From Auanema rhodensis (lineage: Eukaryota; Nematoda; Chromadorea; Rhabditida; Rhabditidae): a stretch of 64,000 nt of DNA. The notes under the pieces are model-generated. The model did no database searches and had not been told where the DNA came from. It worked only from the letters and a program-made list of their open reading frames with translations. A program made the position numbers and the translations under genes. Positions 1-11,962 of the stretch are shown piece by piece (position 1 is the stretch's first letter; every line of letters begins with the position of its first letter). The stretch is from the NCBI GenBank assembly GCA_964057225.1, contig OZ059897.1, positions 14,818,001-14,882,000 on the forward strand. Direction: 5' to 3'.

Positions 1-1900
1 GATGTATAAAATAAAATTACTAACTGATGAACAGCTGTATCCAGGGTTTTTCGTTTTCCTCCTCTCAAAGCCCAACTTAAAGCTGCTCCCCAGTTTCCGG
101 CTCGGAGATGTCTAGTATATTTAGTTGATGCAAGCACTTATACTAATGTATACCTGTATGTTAAAGTGTTTATAACACAGTTCCTAGATTCTTCAAGATC
201 GTTGTCAACGCATAAATGAAGAAGCTAAAATGCTCAAACTGCAGACAAACTTTTGAATAGTCTAACCTTCTCTGCCTTTGCCTCATCTTCTATATCCATA
301 CTGAGAATATGACTCTCTATTCTTAGCTTTCCTTCTACACCACATTCCAGCAGATAAGAGAATCCTATTTCCCACAAGCTTAATACAAAAATAAAAACAG
401 GGACCATAAGTTAAACAAACCAGCTATGAGTAACTAAGCTTGACCCATACTTCAGTAATAACCTATTTCTAAGTTCTTGAATTGGTTGATCGTAATCCTC
501 GCATGAAAACATTGTTTCAACAAGGTGAACACTGAGCCAAGGATTAGTGATCATATTCTATATAATAATATAGAATTAATTAGTTTGAATTACTGTATAA
601 TGAACCTGTAGAATGCTCACATCACCTAAGTTGAAAATAGCCATAAACGGATCAAACTCAATATCATCATTCATGTTGTTTTTTTGGAAATATTGCAGAC
701 ATTCCTGGAAATATAGCAACCTTTTAAAATCTTCATACTACATTATGTACATCAGCGATTGGTCCGAGGGCATTATAAGGAACAGTAGCATACTTAGAAA
801 AAACGTAGAGAGGCATCAATTGCCACCATTCATCAAGGATGTTCGTTGCCAATCGGGAAAACACCTGTTTATTCATTATAAGTACATATAGCAATCAAAT
901 ATCCAAACCCTTTCATCGCCAGCAAGGCATCTGCTTAAGAAGCCAATATTCTTATTTTCAGTAAATTGCTTAGTGGATAACAGTGAGGATAAATCTTTTT
1001 TCCAAGATTCGAGTTTGTTTTGCTGAAAACAAATGATAATATGGAAAACATGTGAATAAAGTCATACCTTTGAAACATCAAGAAGCCAGTCAATGTTGAA
1101 TTTTTCTAAATGAGAAATGAATATAGCTACTGCTGGATCATTTTTCATTGGAGATAAAAGACGTATACAATCATCAAATTTTAATGCAGCAACATTTAAA
1201 ACTACCTAAATTATAAACAAATAAAATTGAATATACACCTACAACTTACAGCTTTCCAAAACACACCGTGACCTACGCCTAAGCCATTTGCGATTTCATC
1301 AGTAGCTTCATTTGTTACAATTTGCACGAAGTTAAAGGTATCGTGAGCCCAAAGAATTAAATCATAAGATATAGGAGTATCTTAAATATATAAAGATAAA
1401 TATATATATATATATATACCATGAACAAACCTCCAGCTTTCAAAAACATAGTTTCAAAGAGACTCCATAACGCGAAATCTCTAATAAGAGTATCATCGGG
1501 ATTTGTATCGTCCGCAGCTCCTCGAAGTATGGAACGGTAACTACGCGAAACCGAAAGTGTGCTGAATAATTAAACACATTAGTGTTAAAGAATATATGTT
1601 ATTACTAGTCGGAGTTTAATTTTCCAGTGGTTAGTTTCACCCTTCGTGCTTCATCGAAAACCACATGCATTTCCACAATCAGTCGTCTCACAAGGGGTTG
1701 AGCATATAACTCTTTTTCAATAGATCTACAGCTATATAAACCTAGAAACTTTCCGGATACAGGATCTATAACAATAAATTACTAAACGTCTTCAATATGC
1801 TCTTACTATTTTCTGTGTCCCTATTCGAGACGCTGGAAACAGCGAATAACTGTGCCGCATTATCCGTTGAAACTGAGATATGATATGCGTTTTTATTCAT
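1..1900 (-). CDS. npp-2: Nucleoporin NUP85 homolog (NPP-2-like), 3' end outside window
   Basis: Subunit of the Y-complex (NUP107-160) scaffold of the nuclear pore. The start is ATG at 1900, one base after a TTATTTCAG acceptor (1902-1911), which suits trans-splicing. At least ten exons joined by 36-50 bp introns can be followed down to base 1. Readable blocks include FALWSLFETMFLKAG, then GVGHGVFWKAVVLNVAALKF, NILDEWWQLMPLY, MITNPWLSVHLVETMF, LWEIGFSYLLECGVEG and GNWGAALSWALRGGKRK. These match the alpha-helical solenoid of the Nup85 family, including the late LW..G..YL and AL.WALR signatures. The C-terminus lies beyond the window. It is the last gene of the minus-strand block, 714 bp below the small gene at 2614-3399. 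Family assignment is from recognition of the solenoid motifs; I did not search a database. Confidence 0.82.
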
Positions 1901-2613
1901 CCTGAAATAACAAAGCAGCTTTGTGTATTTTAAAAAAAAGTAAAGCTGACAAGAACCATCATTAAATTTTTGAATGTTATAACTATAATCTTTAAACGAA
2001 TTTTCTACGACCTATATTTCTAATGCGACGGCATGTTACTTCGAAATTGACATCGTACATCAGTTACAGTGTATCTTGCATATAGCTATTAAATCTTAAT
2101 TATTGACGAATTTTATTTTAACTAAAAAATTAATAATTTTATTACTGAAATTTGTATTACTTAATAAACATATTCAACATTATATCAAACGGTGTATTTT
2201 ATTTCAATGATAAATTAAAATTTTAAAAATCATAAAATTGCAATTATATATATATATCGTACTGCTTATTTTGAGTGGAGAAAAGCTTTTCATTTGGTGT
2301 CCTTCTTGTTACATACCATACCATGTAAATCAACCTATGTTTAATTCCATTAAAACAACTGCTGGTAAATTAAGGTTGATAGAAATTGTTGTGTTTCTAA
2401 CACATTCTAGCCGTTGTTCATTATGACTAACTACGAATTGAAACATTACTAACGTTCTAAATATACTTTTAAATTCAATCGAACAAGTAGCGTGAACAAC
2501 TTGCTAAATTTTGTGGAATATTAGCTCGTGTACCAAACAAGAACCATGCACTCACGCTGTGATAACATATATCGAATACAATATCGGCACCTCGAAGAAT
2601 GGTTATTGTTAGT
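1901..2613. other. Intergenic, AT-rich, no gene seen
   Basis: About 710 bp between the NUP85 start and the small gene to its right. It is low-complexity A/T DNA with short open frames only, none with a splice pattern or recognisable product. A polypyrimidine acceptor abuts the NUP85 ATG at its left edge. Confidence 0.6.
1902..1912 (-). promoter_or_regulatory. Probable trans-splice acceptor of NUP85
   Basis: Minus strand TTGTTATTTCAG-type polypyrimidine acceptor ending one base before the NUP85 ATG. Confidence 0.5.
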
Positions 2614-3399
2614 TTATTTGAACCTAAATGAGATTATCTTCATAGTGTCATCACGAATGGATTGTTCTTCAACAGTATTTAGTTCAAGAGTTTCATCTTC
2701 ACTAATTTCATCAATATTTCCTTCATTGCTCAATAATGTTATGGATGGTTCCAGCTTCTGTCCTTAACAAATTGATTATTTTCAAAATGGATAGAAAATA
2801 TTTCATTGATGTAACTATATTGGATTTAAATTGATTAAATATTTGTCTGAATGAGTTTTTTTATTTGACGATTAAATTCAGTAATTCCAATGTTATTTCT
2901 AGATAAAATGTCAAAAAATCGTATTATATAAACTCTAACCTCTTGTTTGAATAATTAAAGTAAAAATCCAGGAGATCATCTACCTACTGTGATATAAGGT
3001 TGTTCTGTATATACTTTAAACAATCATAATTTTATAAATATAGAATTCATACAAATCGGAAGGTAAACCACGAATGTTAGCAATACTTTCGAGCATACAT
3101 GTTCTAATTATATTATGAAATCTTGAAAACAAGTCCATTGCACAGTATCTAAAAACCTGTAGAATAATGGATCTCCAATTGATTTTCAATATAAAACTAA
3201 AACTTTCTTTCCTGGTAATTCATAATAAAAGAATATATTGTGAAATACATTCATTCGTTTAAGATAATTGGATTGGAAGATGATTAGCCGATTGTTTTTA
3301 AGACTGATGAACATTTTTCTACCATAACAAAATTACATTTCCTAAACACTTAGCTAAAGAAAAAACAAAGAGTTGGAATAAAAATTTATTTTTCTTCAT
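2614..3399 (-). CDS. Unrecognised small gene, possible secreted protein
   Basis: Hand-built model of six exons, about 165 residues. ATG at 3399 opens MKKNKFLFQLFVFSLA, a signal-peptide-like start. A 46-bp intron follows, then blocks such as NYLKRMNVFHNIFFYYELPG, YCAMDLFSRFHNIIRTCMLE and IRGLPSDLYEFYIYKIM. The acidic tail contains NIDEISEDETLELNTVEEQ and stops at 2614-2616. Introns (about 46, 47, 38, 92 and 58 bp) all have GT-AG ends and keep frame. I do not recognise the family. It lies 244 bp below the Rab11-FIP stop, so it may be an operon member, but no clear acceptor touches its ATG. An alternative last exon ending near 2720 is possible. Confidence 0.45.
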
Positions 3400-3642
3400 A
3401 TTATGATTTAATAATTACAAATGAAATTAAAAGCAAAAATCCTATTGGATTTATCTACACGGACTATATAAACGACCCTGATCATACGTTGGCGGTAGTA
3501 TAATGGGTGTAGTGAGCAAGAAAAGATCACAATTAAGTTAGACTGACATCACTGGGAAGAACAGGACTAAAGAAAGTATGTACAATTTTTTGTAAAAATT
3601 TAACGATTCTATGTAAAGCTTGGAGTAAAACTTTGAATTTTC

Positions 3643-5457
3643 TTAAAATAAACGATGCTTCGGTTTCTGCTGAAGAACTGGAGCAGCAAGAATTTCTGGA
3701 CAACTGTTTATCGCCCGCGATAACTGAAAAACATTTAATTAGAGTATAATTTTAAAAATAACGCATAAAAACAAGATTACTCGTTGAATTAAATGATCAA
3801 AAATAATCTTAGATCGGAAATATAAAAGTGAAAGTTATTCATGTGATATGAATATTTCATTTTTATATTTAAAAAGTTCGAAGTCAAAGGTAGAAAAAAG
3901 AATAACTCACAATCACATCTAGATATTCTTGTAATTCTCTGAGTTGGCAATCTTTAACATGAAGTTCCAGTTTTAAACTATCTAACTCGGCAAGAAGATC
4001 ACGTTGAGAAAGGGAAGTATCGCCATCTCGAATATTTTTCTAAAACACCACTTAGCTGTCTATTTAACCTGGGAACATACCAAGTTGTTCTGCTTCCCAG
4101 AGCCAAAGCCAGAAGACGTATTACTTCTCATACTATTAACTCTGTTGAAAGATCCAGCTTTTGAAAGCTTAAAGAATGAGTTGATTTTATGAATAGCTCG
4201 TACGACACCTACCGAAGGCGACATACTAGCATAGAGTGGCGTTGAGTGCGCTACAGGACCTCCATGATGAGTCAAGGAAAGTGATGACCCATTGTTTGAC
4301 AAATTGGCATCGCTAGTAGAGGAAAGAGGTCTATTGGAGCTAAAATATTTTGAAAATTAAGAACTGGAAAAAATATCATACTTATGATACGCTTCTGGGG
4401 ACAGAAAATGTGGACCATCGAATTGGTCTTCTTCTTCATGGAACGTTTTAGAGGCTGGCTCCAAATCTCTAGGTAAAGTTGATGACCTTAAATAAACAAA
4501 TAAGTATGAAAAATCAAAAATTAAAAGTTACTTATGCAATCCTCCGAATGTTTTACTGAGTTTATTTTTCAGAAAACTACTCTTAGTACTATGGGTACTA
4601 TACATACTGAATCCACTGGCAATAGATGTAGTATCGTCCGCTTGTTTCTGTTTGGCCATTTTTATCTTACGTTTCATTTTGCTTAGTACACTATCTTAAT
4701 ACAAATAAAAGAAATAGAAACTTTTTAAAGAAGATAACCAACCTTTCTCTACCTTATTCAGGGACAAATTAGAAATGGAGAGGTTGGATTTTTCATATAT
4801 AAAACTGAATTGCAACTGAACATCTCCTCTGAAAAATGATGGATGAGCGCTATGAATCAACTCAACATTAATCTAACCTGTATTTTTCATCATTTTTTTT
4901 CTTTTTCAACATGTGCCAGCTAGGTGCACTGACTTTCCGAGCTTGTTCTAACGGGATTTCACATGTTCCAATCAATTCTAAACATATTACTCAGAACAGT
5001 TCCAAAAAATAAGAGAACAAACCAGATGTTCCTAGGGTGGTTGTTTTATGACTAACCGAAACAACAACTGTAGTTGCTTTTTCATTCAATTTGCTAAAAC
5101 AAAGAAAATTTTCAAAAAGAATTAATAATTTCAAACAACATACAATTCACAATGTTCATCCCATTTCACTTCCCCAGAAGTGTGAACTATTTCTGTTTGC
5201 ACACGGCTTTTAGTAGAGCCTTTCCCCTGAAAAAGGGAATTTCAATAAACGAAAATAAAAAGTATAATATTAAATATAAATAAACATTAAAAATAAAAAA
5301 ATTACCTGTAGAGTAATGGTAGCTAGAGCATCAACCGAACTATGATTTCTTAGATAAAGACCCTTCGCTCCAACGACTGAAAAAAAAACAGAAATGTAAA
5401 AACAAGCAAATAGGGTTAAAATCAAATACCATGCACAATCAGAGTGTTCGGCTCCAT
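3643..5457 (-). CDS. Rab11 family-interacting protein, class I (C2 plus RBD)
   Basis: Adaptor that links Rab11 recycling endosomes to membranes and motors. The start is ATG at 5457 (MEPNTLIVHVVGAKGLYL). The first about 120 residues form a C2 domain, with SSVDALATITLQ, then EVKWDEHCEFKL and ATTVVVSVSHK. A Ser-rich middle follows (SNTSSGFGSGKQ; SLTHHGGPVAHSTPLYASMS). The C-terminus reads LRELQEYLDVI, a splice, then LSRAINSCPEILAAPVL. This is the Rab-binding domain pattern YID.LL..V.E..P.IL, with YLD in place of YID. C2 at the N-terminus and RBD at the C-terminus define class I FIPs (FIP1/2/5, fly Rip11). About nine exons, introns mostly near 50 bp. The ATG is 267 bp below the RRP9 stop, so it is a probable downstream operon gene. 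The C2 calcium ligands were not checked. Confidence 0.8.
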
Positions 5458-5723
5458 CGATCTATTCTACAACATCAATATTATAATCAAAATGAAATCG
5501 AATGAATGAAATTCGAAAAGATATTAGAATCGGCATGACACCGATGAATCACGTCATAATAATGATCATTAAAGTTGAAAAACCATAGAACTTCATAACA
5601 ACGTAACCAGAGGTCAACAACAAGGAAACACAGTGTAACAATAAAATCATTAACAGTTCAACAAAGTAAAAATTTGTGTAATAAGTATAATATGGGGAAA
5701 GCCCACCAAGCTAATAACAAAAA

Positions 5724-8700
5724 TTAGTCGCTTTCAGCAGAACCGTCGTCCTCTTCATGCTTGTCATCATCACTGTCGTCATCGGATCCTAAGTCAAATT
5801 CTTTTCGTTGTCGGTCCTCCGCCGACTTGGACGACTCGTCTTCTTCTCCGTAGTGGATAGGCAATACAACAACCTGATTCCTGGCTTCCTTATTTACCTA
5901 AACGATAAAAAATGGGGTATGAACCTTCTATTTCCGCAAAACATACCCACCACCGGCCTTCACGATGCTCTTGTCCAGCAGCGATTCCCACAAGTTTTCC
6001 ATCTGGAGAGAAACAAATGCTGTTAATAAAACCGTCCTGAAAACATCGTTTAGAGAGTTTTCTTCACAATACAACAACAATTGAAATGACCAAATTGTCC
6101 TTACCACATTATATTCATATACTTGTAGTATTCGTTTATAATCTGGAGATATTTTCCACAACTTAAACAAGCCGTCATCGGAGCCGGTAGCCACCAAATC
6201 TAAAAACAAATAAACGTCACAGCTGCTTCTCCATGTGAGGGAAAATAAATAAAATATCAACTAACCTGAATAAGGAACAGCTGCGATTGAAACCACCCAT
6301 CGAGCTTCACCGGAATCACGCAATCCGTGGATATTTTGTCTTACGGCAACAGGCTTTTTCTTCCACAATGACCAAAGACATAAAGTTCTAGAAATAAAGA
6401 AAAAAGTGGAAATAAATAAAAAATATAGGAAATAATAAAGTAGAAAGAATAAAAAAATGTTTTATAATTGGGAAACGGAAACTATTTATATGGGACTACG
6501 CATGACAGTCTTATCAAGTGAAATGCAAAGCTGACTAAAATCAGAGAGCACTTGTCGTTTAGACGTTGGAATCAGCTCAAAACAGAAACGTCACTTTTTT
6601 AATATTGCAAAGAAAAAAGTTGTAGAAAACTATCCTCAAAACAAAAAAAAACATTATGTCAACAGGTATGCCACTTATGTCATGTATATGAAACAGAAAA
6701 ATGTGCTAAATAGGAAAGGGAGGGAGAATGATGGTCTGATGATAGAACTATCAAATACTAGAGCATTGAGGCATGCCCAACCAGCAGAACAAACATGATC
6801 AGGACAATTGGTGAGGACAGAAAGAGCGGAAGAGAAAAAAGGCCTGCAAAACTGGTCGTGAAGGAGAAACACGGAGATGCAAGAGATGAGAACGTAAGGT
6901 GGTTGAACAGAAAGAAATGAATGACTATGGATAATAGAGAGGAAAAATTCGAGAGGGATTTTGTGCGTCAGACTCTCGTTCATCGCGAAGAACAAAATAC
7001 ATTTTAGAGAGATTGCAAAAGAAAGAATCGAGCAGGATATGATGTACTTGGAGGCCAAGTCCGTTGAAATGAAAAGTGAAGAGAAGTTTGAATGAGAACA
7101 ATTTTGACAATACCAAGGCAGGCATCAGTTAAAATTGTCATTCAAAAGTAAATAGAGAATATGAAAGAGAAAAGTATGGGGTTATAGGACAGCGTGGCTG
7201 ATTGATAAGAGAATCAATGGGAGAGCGTGAATCAGTTGATTTTGTCGACCGCAAACTTATTATAGCTACAGCGGAAACGAGAAGAAAAGAGATCGGTTTT
7301 ACAAGCAAGTGTAAAATTAAAAAAAAATGACATTACTCGACAAAAAACAAACAAATTTCGCCTTTTCGTCAAATTTTTTTCAACTAAGAAATTTCAAAAA
7401 TGCTTTCTATTTGCTTGAAAATGACTTGGCATTGAATAAAAGAATACTACTAACCCTGAGGATGATCCCGATACAAAATGATCGTCATTCAGCATAGCAA
7501 CACAATCCATAGTAATACATCCTTGCGGGCCCGTAAACACCTTACAAAGAAACAAGAGATTAGCGGTGAGATGAACAAGACTATTATCTAACCAGTTGGC
7601 TTTCATCTTCAACTTTCCACAATCGGCATGTCCTGTCTTGAGCGCCAGCTGTCAATACTCGTTGTTTTTGAAGAGCACTTAGGGATTGAACAGAATCCTG
7701 ATGCCCAAACATAGTGTCTACCATTCCCATCTGATCTAGATCCCATAACTAGAAAAATAGTGATGATACAGAAAGTCCAACATCTTGCTTACTTTAACTG
7801 ATCTATCCCTACTAGCACTGAATAAGCAGTTAGTTTTCAATTGGAAACAAAGAGCAGTAATAGGTGCACGATGTCCCTTGAAGTCATGAACATGTGCTAG
7901 TGTTTCGAAATTCCAAATCTAAAATCATAAAAATCTGTCATAAAAATCAAAGTTTGTAGAAATATAAACCTTCAACACATTATCAAAGCCACCACTGGCT
8001 ATGAAGCGACCATCAGAAGAGATAGCTACAGCAAAAATATGGCCATAGTGAGCGTGTTGTTCTGTGTCGTTCTTTTTTGTTCGTTTAATAACTCCAACCA
8101 CTTTCTTCTCTATTAAACTATCTGTAAAACAGAAATGTATAATCACCGATAACAATAGAAACGCAAAACGAACATTTAACAATACTAGATTCTTTCCCAC
8201 AACTAATGACATACTTCGAACATGGTGAAATAGCTATACATAATGGAGTAAACCTAAATTATTACTGATTACAATGAATATCTAATAGTGGCACTGTGAT
8301 AATAAAACTATTAATAGAATTCACGTAAGAAGATAACATTAACAACTAACCTATGAGCCTTATAGTTAATTTCTTCTTCATCTCGCAACTCTGCTTTATC
8401 TGCTAATTCAATTTTCAGTGTTCCAGCCCGTTGGGCAGCATCCTCTCTCAACAAATCTCCAAGGTCTTCATCTTCTTTTTTTTCTTCCTTGAAAAGTGAA
8501 ATTTTACATAGATCCGTAAAACATGATTGCTTACCTCCAACTTGGACAACAATTGTTTAGCCTCTCTGTATGTTCTCTCGTCAACATTATCGTATTCATT
8601 TTCACTAGCTTCCGATGCACTTTGATGACCAATTGAATCTTCATCATCAGATTGAATTTCAGTACTAGCCATTAGTCGCTTCCTTCTGGACAGTTGCACC

Positions 8701-8853
8701 TCTTTATCATCAGTTTTCATAGTCTGAATTAATAGAGATACATTGAAATTAATTATATCAAATAGAAATATGAAAACTAACCCTTTTAATTGCTTTCTTC
8801 CTATTAACTCTACCATCTTTAGTATCGCGTACTGTTTGAAATAAAGACGGCAT
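5724..8853 (-). CDS. RRP9: U3 snoRNP WD40 protein RRP9 (U3-55K)
   Basis: WD40 beta-propeller of the box C/D U3 snoRNP, required for nucleolar pre-18S rRNA processing. ATG at 8853 lies one base after a TTGTTCAG acceptor. The basic/acidic N-terminus (MPSLFQTVRDTKDGRVNRKK; RRKRLMASTEIQSDDEDS) is followed by WD repeats: HYGHIFAVAISSDGRFIASG, HRAPITALCF, SASRDRSVKVWDL, VLTAGAQDRTCRLWKV, DDHFVSGSSSG, TLCLWSLWKKKPVAVRQN and DLVATGSDDGLFKLWK. The last blade is FINSICFSPDGKLVGIAAGQ, ahead of an acidic tail (GSDDDSDDDKHEEDDG). The TLCLWSLWKKKP and GQEHREGRWW stretches are typical of RRP9. One intron (6388-7454) is 1,067 bp, about 20 times the usual size here. The ATG lies 168 bp below the THOC1 stop. 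Confidence 0.9.
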
Positions 8854-8854
8854 G

Positions 8855-8862
8855 CTGAACAA
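8855..8862 (-). promoter_or_regulatory. Probable trans-splice acceptor of RRP9
   Basis: On the minus strand TTGTTCAG ends one base before the ATG. Splice-leader addition here would leave an almost leaderless mRNA, and no coding exon of the upstream gene reads into it. Confidence 0.55.
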
Positions 8863-9020
8863 GTAAATTAACATCTATTCAAGTTTTAAATGATCGATAT
8901 TACATGGCGCAAAACCAGTAAAGTTCAAGATGCTTAACAAGACAAAATAAGATTTTTAATGAAAATATGTACGAAAATTCCCGTATTAGTCAACAGAAAA
9001 CAAAAACAATCCGAACACCA

Positions 9021-11749
9021 TCAATTGGCTTTAAGAGCCTCAACCACTTCAGGAGTTAATAACTCTGCGCTCAATAAGGAATTTCTCAATTTTCTGAGAG
9101 AATTGCCATTATTCGAGATCCAGCTTGTGATTATTGCTAACACATTTTCTTCAGCCTAAGAGTAATAAAATCAGTATGTGATAAAAAAAACTAGAAATTC
9201 AATACCTTTTTCTCAGCATCTTTCTGGTAAGCAGGGTCTAATGCATTAATCAATGCATCTACCTTTTCACTTAACATACTGCTCAATTTATTACGAGTAT
9301 CAAGGGAAACTTCATGATCTGGCCCCGGCGAACTAGATCTATATTAAATACATAATTAAATTAATTATTGCAAGACTAACCCTTCCTTTTCTTTGAATTT
9401 CTTCAAAGATTGTTCAACAAGTTTTCTTGCCTCCCTTTCTTCTCGTTCAATTAGCTCGTTTTTGAACGTCTAAATTGAAAAAAAATTATATTTTATTGAA
9501 TTGAAATAAACATACATCCATCTTTTTGCCAGTATCTATCATAGTTTTTTCAAGAAAACTTTTTATGTTAGTAGTTGGGGTGCCCACAGTACAGCTGAAG
9601 TATTGAGAGCTTTCCAATAACAGATAACGACAAGCTTTCCACATATAAGACGGATTATTGACGGATCTGAAATTGCAAAACATTTATAATACTACAATTT
9701 GCTTTGTCTTACTTGTATTCTTCTTCAACTTGTTGTTCAGGGTCAAGTTCGTCCAAAGGATCCCTCAAAAACGTCTCAAGATCCGGAGTGAATTTTCTAA
9801 ACACTACTTTGAAAGTAATAATATTAAAAGAAAACAAAACCTTTTTTGAGATCGACAAGCAGCTAGGAGATCCGGCTCAATATTCCACAATTTATTTAAT
9901 TCGCTACTACCCAAATCAATGACATTAACATCAAAGCCAACACGAGGTCGTCTGTAATTATATAAGAATAATGATGAAAATCTTAGAAGAATCACTTTCT
10001 ATAAAGATGCATAGGCTGATTGTCTATAAAAGTGCTCATGTCGGGACAACTTGAATTCTTCCAGGAAGACCATTCCTTTTCTCTCAGAAGGATCGCCTTT
10101 AATGTCATTTAAATTCTCGAAACATTGTGTAAAAAGAGTTACCTTTACACTATCAACAAAAGCCGAACCTCTTGGATGAGTTTCTTTCAATAACTTATAG
10201 CACTTATCAGTATTTTCATTCACAAACCGAATTTGGTCTTCTGCTAGAACATGTACCTTCCTGAAAATAAAGATAACTTTATCATTTCAATTGGTACATA
10301 CTGCTTCATTTTCACATCCGCCAATAAATACTGGAAAATTATGACACATTGAATGAGGAAATATCGTCGAAATTGTGAATCATTCAATTGAAGTTGTAAA
10401 AGCTGAATTTCCACTATTAAAGATAATTAGATTAAATCAACGTACTTTAGGACTGGTTAAATATTTTGCAAAATACATTTCTGAGGATTCATTAGTAGCT
10501 TTGCTTGCCTAAAGCATATAAGAAAATAATGAAATATTAGATAAGTTACAAACATTACGACTATGTTTCTCATCATCACCATTTTTCTCCAGTTTATATG
10601 TGGCAAATGTAGTTAATACTTCTGATATATTCTATAAATAATTTTAAAATTTAAAACTTTTAGTTCAGGCAAATGTACCTTTTGGAAAGTGGCAAATTTG
10701 GTTTTATCAAAACAGTCAATAGGATTTGAAAAATATGATTGCAATTGCCAAAACATGGAGTAAAGCTCTTGCGTAACAGGAACGGTAGAATCTCTATATA
10801 GTATCAAATAAATTAATACACATATATAGTGTAATTCAAAATGTTCAATACATTTAGGAATATTGAAAAACTCACTTAGATTCTTTTATCTCTCCCATCT
10901 CTAAATCCTCATCAACAACTGTGAAAGTAGGCATGAGATCAGTGGCTTGAATATCATTCTGAACAATAATTACATTAAAAAAATAGTTAATTTTAATTTT
11001 ATACCATTTCATACTGTGTAGTGTTCAACGTATTAAAATGACCCATTAAATTAACTCCTGACTTCTCTCCCAATGATAAAAATCTGAATATTTCTTTAAT
11101 AACAATACAATTAATTTGGTGTTGAACTAAACCTGCTCAAAAAAAATAATATTCTTCCGCAAAATGAAGTTTCAACAGTTCTACTCAATCGTTTTAATAA
11201 ATCATTGCACATTCGTAAGACCGAGGTTTGGCATGGATCTCCAAGTGGAGGCTTAAAATTTAAAAACTAATTTCGGTGGTTTATAACTTATAAACAAAAC
11301 CTGTTTAAGAAGACCAATATTTTCCTCAACTATATCAAATAATTTCTCACATCTATCAATTTTACTAACATCAAATATATCCTGAAGCATAGTGACGGAT
11401 AATGATTTCGTTATATATCCTAAACACTCAGTAACTCAAAGATGAGCTTTATATTTAAATTACCTTGCTTACAGAGTTCAACCACAAAAACAAAATGGTT
11501 TTTAGCACAGTCTTTGAACTCATTGTCTGACATATGAGCTATATTCAAGGCTCGTGTTCTTATCTCACGTTCAATTTTACCAACAAATGCTTCCCCAGTT
11601 CTTAAACTACTATTTCTTAATAAATTTCAGAAAGCAATAATTTTTGGATTGCGAAGATATTCGCCCATAAAATAATAAAATACAAACCCCTTTTCGGAAA
11701 AAAGTTGTTTAAGAGATTCAAAATCCCCTTTTAGTATGCATTCTTCCAT
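9021..11749 (-). CDS. THOC1: THO complex subunit 1 (THOC1/HPR1)
   Basis: Core subunit of THO/TREX, which couples transcription to mRNP packaging and export in the nucleus. ATG at 11749 is directly preceded by ATTTTTATTCAG, which strongly fixes the start by trans-splicing. It starts MEECILKGDFESLKQLFSEK. Family blocks include LYSMFWQLQSYFSNPIDCFD, FRRYFLIQCVIIFQYLLADV, QIRFVNENTDKCYKLLKETH, FLEEFKLSRHEHFYRQ and ELNKLWNIEPDLLAACRSQK, the efThoc1 hallmark near the end of the domain. The C-terminal segment (VLAIITSWISNNGNSLRKLR; LLTPEVVEALKAN) corresponds to the death-domain-like tail of vertebrate THOC1. About sixteen exons with introns of about 40-60 bp. It is located 214 bp below the zyg-9 stop and 168 bp above RRP9. 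Confidence 0.88.
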
Positions 11750-11761
11750 CTGAATAAAAAT
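11750..11761 (-). promoter_or_regulatory. Probable trans-splice acceptor of THOC1
   Basis: Minus strand ATTTTTATTCAG directly abuts the ATG. This is a textbook nematode 3' splice site placed at a start codon, 214 bp after the upstream stop. Confidence 0.6.
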
Positions 11762-11962
11762 GTATTTGTTTCGAAGATATCAGAAAAAAAAGATACTTAA
11801 AAGATTACAACCTTTAAGCCAACAAATTTATAAAAAGAAATAAAACTTCATTATATTCACCAGTGAAACCAACCGAATTATAGATTGCAATACAATTACA
11901 GAGATCGAATGAACATTAACCATGCATGTACTTATTATAAATAATTTAGCCGAATTTACAAA

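Noticed and set aside
6675-7058. 127-codon minus-strand open frame in the RRP9 intron
   Set aside because: Pyrimidine-rich low-complexity translation rich in Phe, Ser and Ile, no homology; better explained by composition or a repeat remnant.
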